From an uncultured Sphingomonadales bacterium (lineage in GTDB: Bacteria; Pseudomonadota; Alphaproteobacteria; Sphingomonadales; Sphingomonadaceae): 6,267 nucleotides of DNA. The DNA lies in assembly GCA_937898535.1 (NCBI GenBank), contig CALDKP010000186.1, forward strand, positions 1-6,267, in the 5' to 3' direction. The notes below the pieces were generated by a model that saw only the letters and a program-made list of their open reading frames with translations, did not search any database and was not told where the DNA came from. Position numbers and translations under genes: made by a program. Shown here piece after piece: positions 5,551 to 6,267 of this stretch (its first letter is position 1; each line of letters starts with the position of its first letter).

Positions 5551-6267
5551 GCCGTGCGCTTTCTCACCGCGTTAAGAGGGGCAAGTATCCAATCCAGGAA
5601 TGATTGGCGCTCCAGCACGATATTGGCGTTCAGCGTCATGCCCGGTTGCAACGGTATCTTGTCGCCATAGCCCGTGACATGTTGCCTATCGAGCTTGACG
5701 GTGATTTTGTAGACCGCCTGTTCCAGCTTAATCGGCACATCGGTTTCGCGCGGATCAAAAACAGTTTTCGAGACCGAAATTATCCGACCGCCGAAACTGC
5801 CGAACCGTTGATAGGGAAAAGCGTCGAACAAGATGCGGGCTTGCTTTCCTTTCTTGACGAAACCGATGGCTTTGGTCGGCGCGTAGAGTTCGGCTCGGAG
5901 TTCGCTTCCGTCCGGCACGATAACCATCAGCGGAACGTTTGGATTGGCGGTTCGTCCTATGGCAGTTTGCAGCGCGGTGATCCGGCCCGATATTGGGGCA
6001 GTGATGACATAGCCTTGTTCGCCTTCAAGCTGCGCCTGTTGTTGGGCGATGCCTTGCAACGATGATGCAATTTCGTTTGCGCCTTGGGCGGTTTCGACGG
6101 CGATACTTCCGATTTGTGCGCGGACCTGTTCGGCTTCAGCCATGCGCGCCGAAAGTTGCTGGCGCAGGTTCGCGAGCGACTGCTGCGAACTGATTAGCAT
6201 TTGGCGGCGGCGTTCGAATTCGACCTTGCTGACAAAGCCGCGCTCGACGACTTTGGCGATCTGGTCG
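5547..6267 (-). CDS. HlyD-family membrane fusion protein of the exporter (5' end outside window)
   Basis: The last 239 codons of a periplasmic adaptor are present; the N-terminal membrane anchor and first coiled-coil arm lie beyond the right edge. Visible residues 1-80 are Gln/Ala-rich, coiled-coil-like helix, including the 'GFVSKVEFERR' stretch common in the family. GYVITAPISGRI (85-96) is the returning half of the lipoyl (barrel-sandwich) domain. Residues 113-163 (VPDGSELRAELYAP, a Gly-Lys-rich turn, FGGRI) form the beta-barrel, and LQPGMTLNANIVLER (206-220) is the typical C-terminal strand of CvaA/HlyD proteins. The tail SFLDWILAPL ends 8 residues before the stop. The TGA overlaps the ATG of the ABC transporter by 4 bp. 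The protein should bridge that transporter to a TolC-like outer membrane channel, which is not in the window. Confidence 0.92.
   Translation of the reverse strand, partial: DQIAKVVERGFVSKVEFERRRQMLISSQQSLANLRQQLSARMAEAEQVRAQIGSIAVETAQGANEIASSLQGIAQQQAQLEGEQGYVITAPISGRITALQTAIGRTANPNVPLMVIVPDGSELRAELYAPTKAIGFVKKGKQARILFDAFPYQRFGSFGGRIISVSKTVFDPRETDVPIKLEQAVYKITVKLDRQHVTGYGDKIPLQPGMTLNANIVLERQSFLDWILAPLNAVRKRTA

Overview
The window reads as accessory DNA from a Gram-negative alphaproteobacterium, most likely a sphingomonad. This placement is an inference from moderately high GC, the 'DDIVVRG' style of the GG-leader protein and the look of an intergenic hairpin; there is no rRNA or marker gene to settle it. 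All five supported genes lie on the minus strand, so the reading order runs from the right edge to the left.

Right half (about 6267 to 2919): a double-glycine secretion cassette. It starts with the C-terminal part of a HlyD-type membrane fusion protein that runs off the right edge. This overlaps by 4 bp (ATGA) a complete 718-residue peptidase-containing ABC transporter (C39 protease, membrane domain, ATPase). The transporter stop in turn overlaps the start of a 160-residue protein with a textbook GG leader, the obvious cargo. This is the architecture of class II bacteriocin/microcin exporters. A TolC-like outer membrane channel is not in the window.

Middle (2905 to 1196): 13 bp after the cargo stop begins a 569-residue exported serine hydrolase of prolyl-oligopeptidase-like layout (signal peptide, propeller-like N-terminal half, alpha/beta-hydrolase C-terminal half with a Ser-Asp-His triad). 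Its mature N-terminal half is far more AT-rich than everything around it. Its position as the last gene of the cassette suggests a periplasmic or outer-membrane enzyme that processes, releases from or protects against the exported product. That role is inferred, not seen.

Left (1195 to 1): a 475-bp intergenic stretch carries a strong 14-bp hairpin and a perfect 19-bp TetR-style operator-like palindrome. Then comes a secreted zinc metallopeptidase (HExxH plus downstream Glu) that runs off the left edge and is probably a separate transcription unit.

The part most likely to be undescribed is the unit PCAT exporter + large GG-leader cargo with an EF-hand-like loop and proline-rich tail + exported POP-like hydrolase.
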